DNA of 36,753 bases from Methanolinea sp. UBA275. Its GTDB lineage: Archaea > Halobacteriota > Methanomicrobia > Methanomicrobiales > Methanospirillaceae. Each line of letters opens with the position of its first letter. Positions within the stretch are counted from its first letter, which is position 1. A program made the position numbers and the translations under genes. Where the stretch lies: positions 1 through 36,753 of the forward strand of contig DAWU01000043.1 of the NCBI GenBank assembly GCA_002506105.1. The letters are read 5' to 3'. The notes beneath the pieces are model-generated. The model saw only the letters and a program-made list of their open reading frames with translations. It searched no databases and had not been told where the DNA came from. Positions 23,754 through 32,393 of this stretch are shown here, one piece after another.

Positions 23754-24146
23754 ATGGCAAGACTCAATACAATCGCAGATGGCATGTGCGCCCTCAAGAA
23801 CGCGGCAGACGGAGGTAAGTCATCGGTGATCATAGAACCGGCCAGCAAGCTGCTGGGTGCGATGTTCCGCATCATGCAGGACGCGGGATATATCAACGGG
23901 TTCGAGTTCATCGAGGATGGCCGTGGAGGCCAGTTCATGGTGCACCTCTCGGGAAGGATGAACCGCTGCGGGGCTATCTCCCCCAGATACTCGGTGCAGC
24001 TCTCGGAGCTGGAATACTGGGAGACACAGTTCCTACCAGGGAAGAACTTTGGTTTACTCATCCTCTCCACTTCAAAAGGGGTCATCACCCATGAACAGGC
24101 ACGCCGCGAGGGAGTGGGTGGAGAACTGCTGGGGTACGTATACTAG
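23754..24146 (+). CDS. rps8: Ribosomal protein S8 (uS8)
   Basis: A protein of 130 residues, starting MARLNTIADGMCALKNA and ending with LISTSKGVITHEQARREGVGGELLGYVY, the S8 C-terminal signature. GGGAGA lies about 10 nt before the ATG. Primary 16S central-domain binder. Confidence 0.98.
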   Translation: MARLNTIADGMCALKNAADGGKSSVIIEPASKLLGAMFRIMQDAGYINGFEFIEDGRGGQFMVHLSGRMNRCGAISPRYSVQLSELEYWETQFLPGKNFGLLILSTSKGVITHEQARREGVGGELLGYVY

Positions 24147-24162
24147 AGGGGTGCGAGAAACA

Positions 24163-24687
24163 ATGGCAACAGAACGTAAGGTACGCATCCCAAAGGGTGT
24201 ACAGGTAGAGATCACTGGCCCTGTCGTCAAGGTGAAAGGCAAGAAAGGCCAGTTGGAGAGGAGCTTCCGGTTTCCCCAGATCACCATGGGCGTTGACAAG
24301 GACGAAGTGATCATCTCGACAGAGGTTGACCGTAAAAGGACGGTTGCTATGGTCGGGACCATACAGTCACATGTCACAAATATGTGCAAAGGTGTGTCCG
24401 ACGGATTCGAATATCACATGAAAGTGGTATACAGCCACTTCCCCATCCAGCTCAAGCTCGCGGGAAACAGGCTGGAGATCAACAATTTCCTCGGGGAAAA
24501 GAAACCGCGGTACGCCAGTATCAGCGAGGGCGTCACCGCGAAGGTGAGCAACGACGAGATTGTCCTTACCGGAATAGATAGGGAGCTGCTCGGGATCACC
24601 TCCGCGAACATCGAGCATGCCACCAAGATCAGGGATCGTGATCCCCGTATCTTCCAGGATGGCATCTACAAGGTCCAGAGGAGCTGA
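24163..24687 (+). CDS. rpl6: Ribosomal protein L6 (uL6)
   Basis: A protein of 174 residues, the archaeal size, with two repeated L6 domains. ATG 24163 gives MATERKVRIPKGVQVEITGPVVKVKGKKG; an in-frame upstream extension would run into rps8. The C-terminal IEHATKIRDRDPRIFQDGIYKV is the archaeal L6 signature. It lies near the factor-binding centre. Confidence 0.98.
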   Translation: MATERKVRIPKGVQVEITGPVVKVKGKKGQLERSFRFPQITMGVDKDEVIISTEVDRKRTVAMVGTIQSHVTNMCKGVSDGFEYHMKVVYSHFPIQLKLAGNRLEINNFLGEKKPRYASISEGVTAKVSNDEIVLTGIDRELLGITSANIEHATKIRDRDPRIFQDGIYKVQRS

Positions 24688-24693
24688 AGGATT

Positions 24694-25140
24694 ATGTCTG
24701 ACGATAAAATCCGACTTATCCGTGTAAGGGTCCAGAAGTCTGCCCGTTTCAAGAGGGACGGTGCAGGGAAGAAGGAGCAGCTTGCTGATTCCTGGAGAAA
24801 ACCCAGAGGGCTTCATCACAAGCAGCGGAGGCAGAAGAAAGCCAAAGGCCCCATGCCCACCCCGGGATATGGGAGTCCTGTTGATGTGAGGGGAATGCAC
24901 CCCAGCGGATACCGCGATATACTGGTGCACAACGCCGAGGAACTCGAAGGTCTCGACCCTTCGGTAGACGCAGTCCGCATCGCGGCCTCGGTTGGGTCAA
25001 GGAAGAGAGGGGCTATCCAGGAAAAAGCCCTATCAGAAGGGCTGAAAGTGCTCAATCTGAAGGATCTCTCATCCAGGAAGAAGGTCCCTGCACCAGAAGG
25101 AGAAGCACCCGAAGAAGAGGAGGCTGAAGAGGATGACTGA
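24694..25140 (+). CDS. rpl32e: Ribosomal protein L32e (eL32)
   Basis: The 148 residues carry the L32e core (KKEQLADSWRKPRGLHHKQRRQKK and PVDVRGMHPSGYRDILVHNAEEL) and end in a strongly acidic tail (EEEEAEEDD) that looks disordered. Archaeal/eukaryal only. Overlaps rpl19e by 8 nt. Confidence 0.97.
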   Translation: MSDDKIRLIRVRVQKSARFKRDGAGKKEQLADSWRKPRGLHHKQRRQKKAKGPMPTPGYGSPVDVRGMHPSGYRDILVHNAEELEGLDPSVDAVRIAASVGSRKRGAIQEKALSEGLKVLNLKDLSSRKKVPAPEGEAPEEEEAEEDD

Positions 25141-25585
25141 TCTCACCACGCATAGACGGATCTCGGCATCCATTCTCAAATGCGGTGTGAACAGAGTCCG
25201 GTTCGATCCCGAACGGATCTCTGATATCCAGAATGCCATCTCAAGGGAAGACCTCCGCACCCTGATTGAAGAGGACGCCATCCAGGCGATCCAGCCGAAG
25301 GGCAACAGCAGGGGAAGGGCCAGAGAGAAGATGGCGAAGCGGTCGTACGGGCACTGTAAGGGCCCCGGCCGCCGCAAGGGAGCGGCAGGAGCCCGGAATC
25401 CCCGGAAACACCAGTGGGTCCAGAAGATCCGAGCGATCCGGAAGACCCTTGTAGAACTCCGGGATAATGGCGAGATCAATCCGCATCTCTACCGCATGCT
25501 CTACAGGCAGGCTGCCGGTGGGCAGTACAGAAGCGTTGCGCATCTCAAAGCCCACCTTGCACTCATCACAGGGAGGATGAAGTAA
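25133..25585 (+). CDS. rpl19e: Ribosomal protein L19e (eL19)
   Basis: The 150 residues have the usual start (DLTTHRRISASILKCGVNRVRFDPERISDIQNAI), the basic GPGRRKGAAGARNPRK stretch and YRMLYRQAAGGQYRSVAHLKAHL. Its ATG lies inside the end of rpl32e in another frame, so the pair is translationally coupled. Confidence 0.97.
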   Translation: MTDLTTHRRISASILKCGVNRVRFDPERISDIQNAISREDLRTLIEEDAIQAIQPKGNSRGRAREKMAKRSYGHCKGPGRRKGAAGARNPRKHQWVQKIRAIRKTLVELRDNGEINPHLYRMLYRQAAGGQYRSVAHLKAHLALITGRMK

Positions 25586-25586
25586 C

Positions 25587-26114
25587 ATGGCGACAGGACC
25601 CCGTTACTTCATACCTTTCCGCAGGAGGAAGGAGGGCAAGACCAACTACCATGCCCGGACGAAACTGGTGATGTCCAGTCGGCCCCGCATGGTCGTGCGC
25701 CACTCGAACCGCCACATCACCATCCAGATGGTGACTGCAGAGATGGATGGCGACAGGACCCTTGTGACCGCACATTCGAGCGAGTTGTCACGATATGGAT
25801 TCAAGGGATCAACGTCGAGCACTCCGGCAGCGTATCTTACGGGCGTGCTCTTTGCAGTCAAGGCTCTGAACGCCGAGCACGATTCGGCCATCCTTGATAT
25901 CGGCCTTCACCGGGCCACTCGGGGAGCCCGCATCTTCGCGGCTCTCAAAGGCGCCGTGGTTGCGGGGCTCGACGTTCCCCACGGGGAGGAGATTCTTCCC
26001 GACGACGAGCGGGTGAAGGGTGCGCACATTGCGGCATATGCACCCGATCGTGCAGACGGCCTCGTGCAGAATGTGGAACAGACTATGGACGCCATCATGA
26101 AGGAGCTGGAGTAA
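25587..26114 (+). CDS. rpl18: Ribosomal protein L18 (uL18)
   Basis: A protein of 175 residues, archaeal type: YFIPFRRRKEGKTNYHARTKLVMSSRPRMVVRHSNRHI and ATRGARIFAALKGAVVAGLDVPHGEEILPDDERVKGAHI. Binds 5S rRNA with L5. It starts 1 nt after the rpl19e stop. Confidence 0.98.
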   Translation: MATGPRYFIPFRRRKEGKTNYHARTKLVMSSRPRMVVRHSNRHITIQMVTAEMDGDRTLVTAHSSELSRYGFKGSTSSTPAAYLTGVLFAVKALNAEHDSAILDIGLHRATRGARIFAALKGAVVAGLDVPHGEEILPDDERVKGAHIAAYAPDRADGLVQNVEQTMDAIMKELE

Positions 26115-26115
26115 C

Positions 26116-26733
26116 ATGGCATATGAGAAAGAGGAATGGGTTCCCCTGACCGGGCTCGGAAAGATGGTTGCATCCGGCCAGTTCTCCAGCATCGACCAGG
26201 TGCTGGAAAGCGGCCGCCCCATTAAAGAACCCGGCATCGTGGATGCATTCCTCCCTGACCTCGAGGATGAGGTTCTGGATATCACCATGGTGCAGCGGAT
26301 GACTGACTCCGGCAGAAGGGTAAAGTTCCGTGCAGTCGTGGTGGTAGGGAACAGGAATGGATACATAGGATTCGGCCAGGGCAAGGATTCCCAGGTAGGA
26401 GATGCCATCAAGAAGGCAATCGTCCATGCCAAAACCAACCTGATCAAGGTGCAGAGGGGTTGCGGCAGCTGGGAGTGCGGGTGCGACACCACCCACTCAA
26501 TACCCATGGCTGTTGAGGGGGCAGCAGGCAGTGTCAGGGTCACCCTCAAACCGGCCCCCCAGGGTATCGGGCTCGTAACCGGGGAAATAAGCAAGAAAGT
26601 GCTGGAACTGGCTGGCATCAGGGATGCATGGACGTTTTCCCGTGGCCAGACCAGGACCACCATCAACTTTGCCAAGGCAACGTTCAACGCCCTGAAGGCT
26701 ACGAACATGATCCGCACGGGAGGAAAGGAGTAA
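26116..26733 (+). CDS. rps5: Ribosomal protein S5 (uS5)
   Basis: A protein of 205 residues with an archaeal N-terminal extension, the S5 dsRNA-binding-like domain (FRAVVVVGNRNGYIGFGQGKDSQVGDAIKKAI, about 74-105) and the C-terminal domain (KPAPQGIGLVTGEISKKVLELAGIRDAWTFSRGQTRT). Involved in decoding fidelity. The stop overlaps the rpl30 start (TAATG). Confidence 0.98.
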   Translation: MAYEKEEWVPLTGLGKMVASGQFSSIDQVLESGRPIKEPGIVDAFLPDLEDEVLDITMVQRMTDSGRRVKFRAVVVVGNRNGYIGFGQGKDSQVGDAIKKAIVHAKTNLIKVQRGCGSWECGCDTTHSIPMAVEGAAGSVRVTLKPAPQGIGLVTGEISKKVLELAGIRDAWTFSRGQTRTTINFAKATFNALKATNMIRTGGKE

Positions 26734-27194
26734 TGTACGCCATCGTGCAGGTCCGTGGGATTGTAAATACAAGGCGGGACATCAAGGATACCTTAAAGAT
26801 GCTCCGCCTTCACCACATCAATCACTGCGTGCTGGTCCCCGATACGCCGGAGTATCTGGGTATGATACGGAAGGTCAAGGACTTCGTTGCGTACGGCGAA
26901 GTGGATGACGAGACCATCGAGACCATTCTCAGGACCCGTGGCAGGGTTGAAGGAAACCGGCCGCTAACGGATGAATACGTGAAGGAGAATTCCAACTATC
27001 CGGGCATCGCAGAATTTGCACGGGCACTTGCATCCGGGGAAGCCCGGCTGCCTGATGTCCCCGGAGTCAAACCGGTGCTGAGGCTGCATCCCCCCCGGAA
27101 AGGGTACCGTACCATCAAGAGGACCTATCCCCAGGGAGGGGCACTCGGGTACTACGGCAAGGAGATCAACGAGCTCCTTATCAAGATGAGGTGA
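26733..27194 (+). CDS. rpl30: Ribosomal protein L30 (uL30)
   Basis: A protein of 153 residues, the long archaeal/eukaryal form: MYAIVQVRGIVNTRRDIKDTLKMLRLHHINHC, and PPRKGYRTIKRTYPQGGALGYYGKEINELL at the end. ATG 26733 shares its A with the rps5 stop. Confidence 0.97.
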   Translation: MYAIVQVRGIVNTRRDIKDTLKMLRLHHINHCVLVPDTPEYLGMIRKVKDFVAYGEVDDETIETILRTRGRVEGNRPLTDEYVKENSNYPGIAEFARALASGEARLPDVPGVKPVLRLHPPRKGYRTIKRTYPQGGALGYYGKEINELLIKMR

Positions 27195-27198
27195 AGCG

Positions 27199-27624
27199 AT
27201 GCCAGTGAACAAACGATCCAAATTCCGTGGCTCAAGGACATGCGGCGGTGGAACCCACAAGAACCGCAGGGGAGCAGGAAACAGGGGAGGCAGGGGACGG
27301 GCAGGTCACCGCGACCACCGCTTCTCACATTTCCTGCTTTACGGCGAGGTGCACAACGGCAAACATGGTTTTGTCAATAAGACCCCGGACCGCATGAACA
27401 TCCTCTCGGTCGGGAGGCTCGATGAGATGATCGACGAGCTCATTGCCGCCGGACTTGCGTCCCGCAAGGACGATGCGGTCGTGATCTCTGCGGATCAGAT
27501 CGGTATCGATAAGATACTTGGCAACGGAAAAGTCACTCAGAAGATGCATGTTACAGCACGTGCATTTTCAGGACAGGCAAAACAGAAGATTGAGGCGATG
27601 GGTGGCCAGGCCTTGGTTATCTAA
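27199..27624 (+). CDS. rpl15: Ribosomal protein L15 (uL15)
   Basis: A protein of 141 residues with the basic, Gly-rich N-terminus (KRSKFRGSRTCGGGTHKNRRGAGNRGGRGRAG) and a C-terminal L15/L18e fold (VISADQIGIDKILGNGKVTQKMHVTARAFSGQAKQKIEAMGG). Last ribosomal protein of the run, directly before secY. Confidence 0.98.
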   Translation: MPVNKRSKFRGSRTCGGGTHKNRRGAGNRGGRGRAGHRDHRFSHFLLYGEVHNGKHGFVNKTPDRMNILSVGRLDEMIDELIAAGLASRKDDAVVISADQIGIDKILGNGKVTQKMHVTARAFSGQAKQKIEAMGGQALVI

Positions 27625-27644
27625 TCCCTTTTTGTGGTGAAAAA

Positions 27645-29078
27645 ATGGGAGAACTTCTGGACCGAATGGAACCGCTGCTTGCAGCGATGCCAACCGTGAA
27701 AAGCCCTGAAGGCCACGTCCACTTCAAGAACAAGCTGGTCTGGACCGCGGGTATACTTATATTGTATTTTGTGCTTGCCAATATTCCATTGTTTGGCCTT
27801 TCTCCGAACTCCCAGGATATATTTTCCTATTATCGTGCCCTTCTGGCAGGTGCCAGCGGGTCGCTCATCCAGCTCGGTATCGGCCCAATCGTGACCGCAT
27901 CCATCGTTTTACAGCTCCTGAAAGGGGCGGATTTGATCCACATCGACACGAGCGATATCCATGGCCAGGTTCAGTACATGGGGCTGCAGAAGCTGCTGAT
28001 CTTTGTAATGATCATTATCGAAGCGGCCCCGAACCTGGTAGGCGGATTCCTGATGCCTGATCCGCTTATTGCAGATGCTTTCTTTGGAGGAAATCTGTTC
28101 CTCGTATCGTTTATTATTTTCCTGCAGATATGCATCGGAGGTCTGTTAATCGTCTTCATGGACGAGGTGGTCACCAAGTGGGGTATAGGGTCCGGAGTCG
28201 GGCTCTTCATCATTGCTGGTATCTCACAGGCAATGGTCAATGGATTCATCAACTGGGCACCGGTCAACGACCAATACCCCGTAGGATTCTTCCCCCGTAT
28301 TGCTGCGGTGATCATGGATGGAGCAAATTTCCTCCAGTACATGAGTACTGATCTGATTGCGCTCATTACCACCATCGCCATCTTCCTGATAATCGTGTAC
28401 GTAGAATCAACCAGGATAGAGATTCCGATGGCCCATGCACAGGTTCGCGGCGCCCGCGCGAGATTCCCTGTCAAGCTGATCTATGCCAGCGTGCTTCCGA
28501 TGATCCTTGTCAGGGTTTTGCAGGCGAACATCCAGATGATAGGCCTCTTCCTTAACAATATTGGGATAACCCTCTTTGGCACATTCCAGAACACCACTCC
28601 TGTAAGTGGCTTGATGTATTACCTGGCTCCGATTAATGGACCTACAGACTGGATGTGGTGGATATACGATCTCGGGCATGCACCCTGGGAAGTGCTCACA
28701 AGAATGGGAATCGATATCCTGATTGTCGTGATCGGGGGCGCCGTCTTCGCACTGTTCTGGGTCAAGACGGCAGGAATGGATTCAAAGGATGTTGCCCGGC
28801 AGATCCAGAACTCGGGGATGTCGATCCCAGGGTACCGGCGAAATCCCCAGGTTCTTGAGAAGTACCTGGATCGCTACATCCCGAGGGTGACCGTCATTGG
28901 CGGAGTGTTCATAGGGGTGCTCTCGGTCTTTGCCAACCTCTTCGGTATCATCGGTGCGGTGAGCGGGACCGGTTTGTTACTGGCCGTCTCCATCACGTAT
29001 CGGCTATACGAAGAGATTGCAAGCCAGCAGATCATGGAGATGTATCCCTTCATGAGGACATTTTTCGGAAAGGAGTGA
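27645..29078 (+). CDS. secY: Protein translocase subunit SecY (Sec61 alpha)
   Basis: Channel-forming subunit of the archaeal translocon. The 477 residues have about ten membrane helices, an amphipathic N-terminus with the plug region after helix 1 (IPLFGLSPNSQDIFSYYRALLAGASGS), KWGIGSGVGLFIIAGI at about 178-193, and the long cytosolic loops that bind the ribosome. EIPMAHAQVRGARARFPVKLIY (about 257-278) is the conserved cytosolic loop of archaeal SecY. Position after rpl15 is universal. It will export the S-layer and repeat proteins of this window. Confidence 0.98.
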   Translation: MGELLDRMEPLLAAMPTVKSPEGHVHFKNKLVWTAGILILYFVLANIPLFGLSPNSQDIFSYYRALLAGASGSLIQLGIGPIVTASIVLQLLKGADLIHIDTSDIHGQVQYMGLQKLLIFVMIIIEAAPNLVGGFLMPDPLIADAFFGGNLFLVSFIIFLQICIGGLLIVFMDEVVTKWGIGSGVGLFIIAGISQAMVNGFINWAPVNDQYPVGFFPRIAAVIMDGANFLQYMSTDLIALITTIAIFLIIVYVESTRIEIPMAHAQVRGARARFPVKLIYASVLPMILVRVLQANIQMIGLFLNNIGITLFGTFQNTTPVSGLMYYLAPINGPTDWMWWIYDLGHAPWEVLTRMGIDILIVVIGGAVFALFWVKTAGMDSKDVARQIQNSGMSIPGYRRNPQVLEKYLDRYIPRVTVIGGVFIGVLSVFANLFGIIGAVSGTGLLLAVSITYRLYEEIASQQIMEMYPFMRTFFGKE

Positions 29079-29080
29079 GA

Positions 29081-29653
29081 ATGACAGGCAGAAGAGTGAT
29101 CATCACTGGTGTCCCCGGGGTTGGAAAGACCACCGTGGTGACCGGTGCATTGCAGCTCCTGGAAAAAGAGGGAATCTCCTATAAATCCCTCAATTTCGGG
29201 ACTTACATGTTTGAGACTGCCCAGAAGGAAGGACTTGCAAAGGACCGCGACGAGATGCGAAGGCTTCCCGGGGATGTCCAGAAAAAGCTTCAGCAGAGTG
29301 CCGCCCGTGCAATGGCACGCGAGAGCGGCAATATCCTCGTTGACACCCACGCATCAGTCAAGACGCCAAAAGGATTCCTGGCCGGCCTTCCGGAATGGGT
29401 GTTGCGGGAGCTGATGCCGGACACCATCATTCTTGTGGAGACTGATGAGGACCAGATCCTCATGCGCCGGCTCTCGGATGAGACAAGGATCAGGGACAAA
29501 GAGGGATCCGGCGCGATACGGGCACACCAGCAGTTCAACAGGGCAATTGCTGCTTCTTACTCCATGATGACAGGATGCACGATTGCGTGTATCACCAATG
29601 CTGATCTTCTGCTCGACCATGCGGTAGAAGAGATGGCTTCTGTGCTCAGGTGA
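29081..29653 (+). CDS. adkA: Archaeal adenylate kinase
   Basis: AMP + ATP to 2 ADP. ATG 29081 follows AAGGAGTGA; a GTG two codons upstream overlaps the secY stop. The 190 residues match archaeal AdkA, not bacterial Adk: Walker A GVPGVGKTT at 10-18, SLNFGTYMFETAQ, and DTHASVKTPKGFLAGLP. Found next to secY in most euryarchaea. Confidence 0.96.
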   Translation: MTGRRVIITGVPGVGKTTVVTGALQLLEKEGISYKSLNFGTYMFETAQKEGLAKDRDEMRRLPGDVQKKLQQSAARAMARESGNILVDTHASVKTPKGFLAGLPEWVLRELMPDTIILVETDEDQILMRRLSDETRIRDKEGSGAIRAHQQFNRAIAASYSMMTGCTIACITNADLLLDHAVEEMASVLR

Positions 29654-30252
29654 AACTCGTGAAGAAGAAGTACCAGGGATTTATTGCCATGATCGTGGCC
29701 ATGGCCATGATCTTCACGTACAGTATCGCTCCCATCCGTGATGGCGTGGGGGCAGCGCTGGATGTGGTGCTTGGACCCCTGGCCGGGATGATGCCCTTTT
29801 ACGTCCTTATCATCTTCCTCTCAGCAGTAACAGGGATTTACTCATCCATTATCCAGAAGTACACCATCGATTACGAGAAGATGACCGAATCCCAGGAGAA
29901 GATGAAGATTTTCCAGAGGGAGTTCCGCGAGGCCCAGCTTTCAGGAGACGAGAAGAGGATCAAGAAGCTGGATGCGAAGAGGAACAAAGTGATGAGCGAA
30001 CAGCTCGAGCTCTCCCAGCAGCAGTTTACCCCGATGGCCTATATCCTCATCATCACTGTACCAATTTTCTTCTGGCTTCTTTTCCGGATGGGAGTAACAC
30101 CTGATGCATTGATCACGCTTCCGTTCTTCGGGCCCCACACAATGACCGACGCAATACTCGGTCCTGTCCCGGCATGGATCCTCTGGTATATGATCTGCTC
30201 TCTCTCTATCAGCCAGGTGGTCAGGAAGGCCCTGAACATCGGGGGCATCTGA
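29650..30252 (+). CDS. DUF106 / YidC-Oxa1-EMC3-like membrane insertase homologue
   Basis: Archaeal member of the Oxa1 superfamily (DUF106), proposed to insert membrane proteins like EMC3/TMCO1. The 200 residues show a first helix (about 11-27), a second (about 48-67), a charged coiled-coil hairpin (about 70-125, KMTESQEKMKIFQREFREAQLSG), and then two more hydrophobic segments (about 129-146 and 172-190). This three-helix-plus-coiled-coil layout is diagnostic. It starts with GTG at 29650, overlapping adkA by 4 nt, and overlaps cmk by 1 nt. The secY-adkA-DUF106-cmk order suggests joint expression with the translocon. Confidence 0.9.
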   Translation: MKLVKKKYQGFIAMIVAMAMIFTYSIAPIRDGVGAALDVVLGPLAGMMPFYVLIIFLSAVTGIYSSIIQKYTIDYEKMTESQEKMKIFQREFREAQLSGDEKRIKKLDAKRNKVMSEQLELSQQQFTPMAYILIITVPIFFWLLFRMGVTPDALITLPFFGPHTMTDAILGPVPAWILWYMICSLSISQVVRKALNIGGI

Positions 30253-30785
30253 TGCGGATCACGGTGAGCGGGCTTCCCGGGAGCGGGACGACCTCGCTTG
30301 CCCGGCATCTGGCCGAAACTCACCAGTACACTCTTATATCTGCTGGCGAAGTATTCAGGCAGATGGCCAAAGAGCGAAATCTCGATTTAGCAGAGTATGC
30401 AAGGATAGCGGAGCAGAATCCCTCCATCGACAGGGAGATCGATGCCCGCCAGAGGGAAATTGCGGAAGGGCAGGATGATATCATCGCCGAAGGAAGGCTT
30501 TCCGGCTGGTGCGTGCGGAATGCCGATCTGAAGATATGGCTCCAGGCATCTATGGAATGCCGGGTCGAACGCATCTTCTCACGGGATACCCTTGAGGACA
30601 GGGAGACCGCGCTTTTTCTGACAAGGGAAAGGGAAGAATCCGAAGCCCGCCGCTACCAGGATTATTATTCTATCGAAATTGGCGATCTCTCTCCCTATCA
30701 TATGGTGCTCAACTCAGAGAAGTTCGGGGTGGAAGACCTTTCATCCCTCGTCGACACTGCGATCAGGTGCGTAACGCAGAAATAA
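30252..30785 (+). CDS. cmk: Archaeal cytidylate kinase
   Basis: Phosphorylates CMP/dCMP. ATG 30252 shares its A with the preceding stop (TGATG) and gives MRITVSGLPGSGTTSLAR, with the archaeal Cmk P-loop GLPGSGTT (7-14) in which Thr replaces the usual Lys of Walker A. LISAGEVFR and DIIAEGRLSGW follow. The 177 residues are the normal length. Last gene of the super-operon in the window; the genes that often follow in archaea (rpl14e, cbf5) are absent here. Confidence 0.95.
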   Translation: MRITVSGLPGSGTTSLARHLAETHQYTLISAGEVFRQMAKERNLDLAEYARIAEQNPSIDREIDARQREIAEGQDDIIAEGRLSGWCVRNADLKIWLQASMECRVERIFSRDTLEDRETALFLTREREESEARRYQDYYSIEIGDLSPYHMVLNSEKFGVEDLSSLVDTAIRCVTQK

Positions 30786-30987
30786 ATTCACCTCATAGCG
30801 GCATCCCCACTGAAAAGATCTCCTCATCAACAAAGGCAGTGAAATTTCACTCAATATTCATTGCGCCCCCACATTCTCTAAAAGCCGGATAGGTCGTGAA
30901 GCGTGGATATTATCGTAGAGTATGTCGGAATATTCACGGTATGCGAACCTGCGTGATGATATTCTCCTCAAGGGAGGGGTGGGATCC

Positions 30988-31830
30988 ATGAGAGTCCGGG
31001 TGCTCGCTGATAATTCCACGCTCATTGACCGCTATTATCTCGCTGAACCGGGATTTTCCGCACTCATCGAAGTTGAGGGAGGTAAGGTGCTGTTTGATTG
31101 TGGGTATTCTGATGTCTTTCTTAAAAATGCCATGAAGATGGATCAGGCACTCCTCGATCTCACGCATGTCGTGCTCTCCCATGGTCACCTTGATCACACG
31201 TGGGGGCTTTTTCATCTGATTGCCGCTCTTACAGAAGCGCAGATTGAGAAGAGGAATTTCTCGAGGCCTGAACTCATTGCCCACCCTGATGTTTTTCTCA
31301 CAAAGAGATCGGCGGGCACGCTTCCTGAAACGGGATCGCTGATATCAGAGGAGAAATGCAGGGATCATTTCAGGCTGGTTCTCTCCCAAACACCCCTGTG
31401 GATCTTTGAAGACCTTGTGTTCCTTGGCGAGATTCCCAGGAAATATCCGTTTGAGTCCCCTGAACCGGGGCGGAAAATACGCCGGGACGGGGTTCTTGAA
31501 CCGGATGGTATGGCGGATGACAGTGCACTGGTATGGAGAGGCAAAGAGGGTCTTGTGGTAATCACAGGCTGTTCACATTCGGGTATCTGCAATATCGTTG
31601 CATATGCACGCGAGGTGTGCGGGGAAGAGCGAATACAGGATATTATAGGCGGGTTCCATCTCCTCCGTGCCTCTGAAGATCGCATGCATGCACTCGTTAC
31701 AACACTCTCTATACTGGGAGTCACTCGCATGCATCCCTGCCATTGTACCGATTTCCAGGCCCGGAGGAGGCTTTCAGAGTCATTTCTGGTCGAGGATACG
31801 GGGTCCGGGCTAACATGTGAGTATACCTGA
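30988..31830 (+). CDS. Metallo-beta-lactamase-fold hydrolase, RFA-P synthase-like family
   Basis: I chose ATG 30988 (GGAGGGG about 10 nt upstream, at 30973-30979); an ATG at 30922 in frame lacks a ribosome site. The 280 residues show the metal motif H65-x-H67-x-D69-H70 (SHGHLDH), a GCSHSG third-ligand motif near 193, and GGFHLL near 221. The family with this combination includes the methanogen protein annotated as a methanopterin-pathway RFA-P synthase candidate, but experimental support for that role is uneven. The substrate here is unknown. A possible TATA element GATATTAT is at about 30905-30912. Confidence 0.8.
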   Translation: MRVRVLADNSTLIDRYYLAEPGFSALIEVEGGKVLFDCGYSDVFLKNAMKMDQALLDLTHVVLSHGHLDHTWGLFHLIAALTEAQIEKRNFSRPELIAHPDVFLTKRSAGTLPETGSLISEEKCRDHFRLVLSQTPLWIFEDLVFLGEIPRKYPFESPEPGRKIRRDGVLEPDGMADDSALVWRGKEGLVVITGCSHSGICNIVAYAREVCGEERIQDIIGGFHLLRASEDRMHALVTTLSILGVTRMHPCHCTDFQARRRLSESFLVEDTGSGLTCEYT

Positions 31831-31955
31831 CATGGAACAGTCACAGAACCCCGCGCAGATGAAGGAGTCCATGAAAGGGGAAAGGGGCGGATTGAGAAGC
31901 ACTTTTGACTGGTGAGCACGAATATTCTTTACGGTTTTTAAGAGAGAGGTTGAGA

Positions 31956-32393
31956 ATGGGGGGTGATGGAGCTGTTGACCTGTGTGTAGTCAAAGAATGG
32001 GACAGCCGGGCCCTCGTTGATCTTTATCGGGCAGGGGGATGGTGGAAGGAATGGTGGGACCCCTCCCATCTCCGGGTCCTGATCCGATCCACCTTCCTCT
32101 TTGTCGTCGCTGTTGACAGGAAGACCGGTCGAACCGTGGGGATGGGGCGGGCTATTTCAGACGGCGTCTCAGATGCATATATCCAGGACCTGGTCGTACT
32201 TCATGAGTTCAGGAGACAGGGTATTGGGGAGGCGATTCTCAAGAGGCTTGTGGAAGTATGCCTGTCCCGCGGGATAACCTGGATAGCACTTGTCGCGGAA
32301 CCGGGAACACAAGGATTTTATAAAGGAGCAGGCTTTTCTCCCATGGAAGGACACATACCTATGCTGTACAGGGACGGGAAGGATGTATGCTGA
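31956..32393 (+). CDS. GNAT-family N-acetyltransferase
   Basis: The 145 residues from ATG 31956 (GAGAGGTTGAG just upstream; an upstream TTG at 31905 is less likely) have the GNAT core: a beta strand IQDLVVLHEFRRQGIGEAI with the acetyl-CoA loop R86-R87-Q88-G89-I90-G91, then FYKGAGF near the end. The acceptor is unknown. The stop overlaps the next start by 7 nt, so the two are an operon. Confidence 0.85.
   Translation: MGGDGAVDLCVVKEWDSRALVDLYRAGGWWKEWWDPSHLRVLIRSTFLFVVAVDRKTGRTVGMGRAISDGVSDAYIQDLVVLHEFRRQGIGEAILKRLVEVCLSRGITWIALVAEPGTQGFYKGAGFSPMEGHIPMLYRDGKDVC

Noticed and set aside
25809..26717. Minus-strand frame of 302 codons opposite rpl18 and rps5
   Set aside because: Antisense artefact in a high-GC third-position region.
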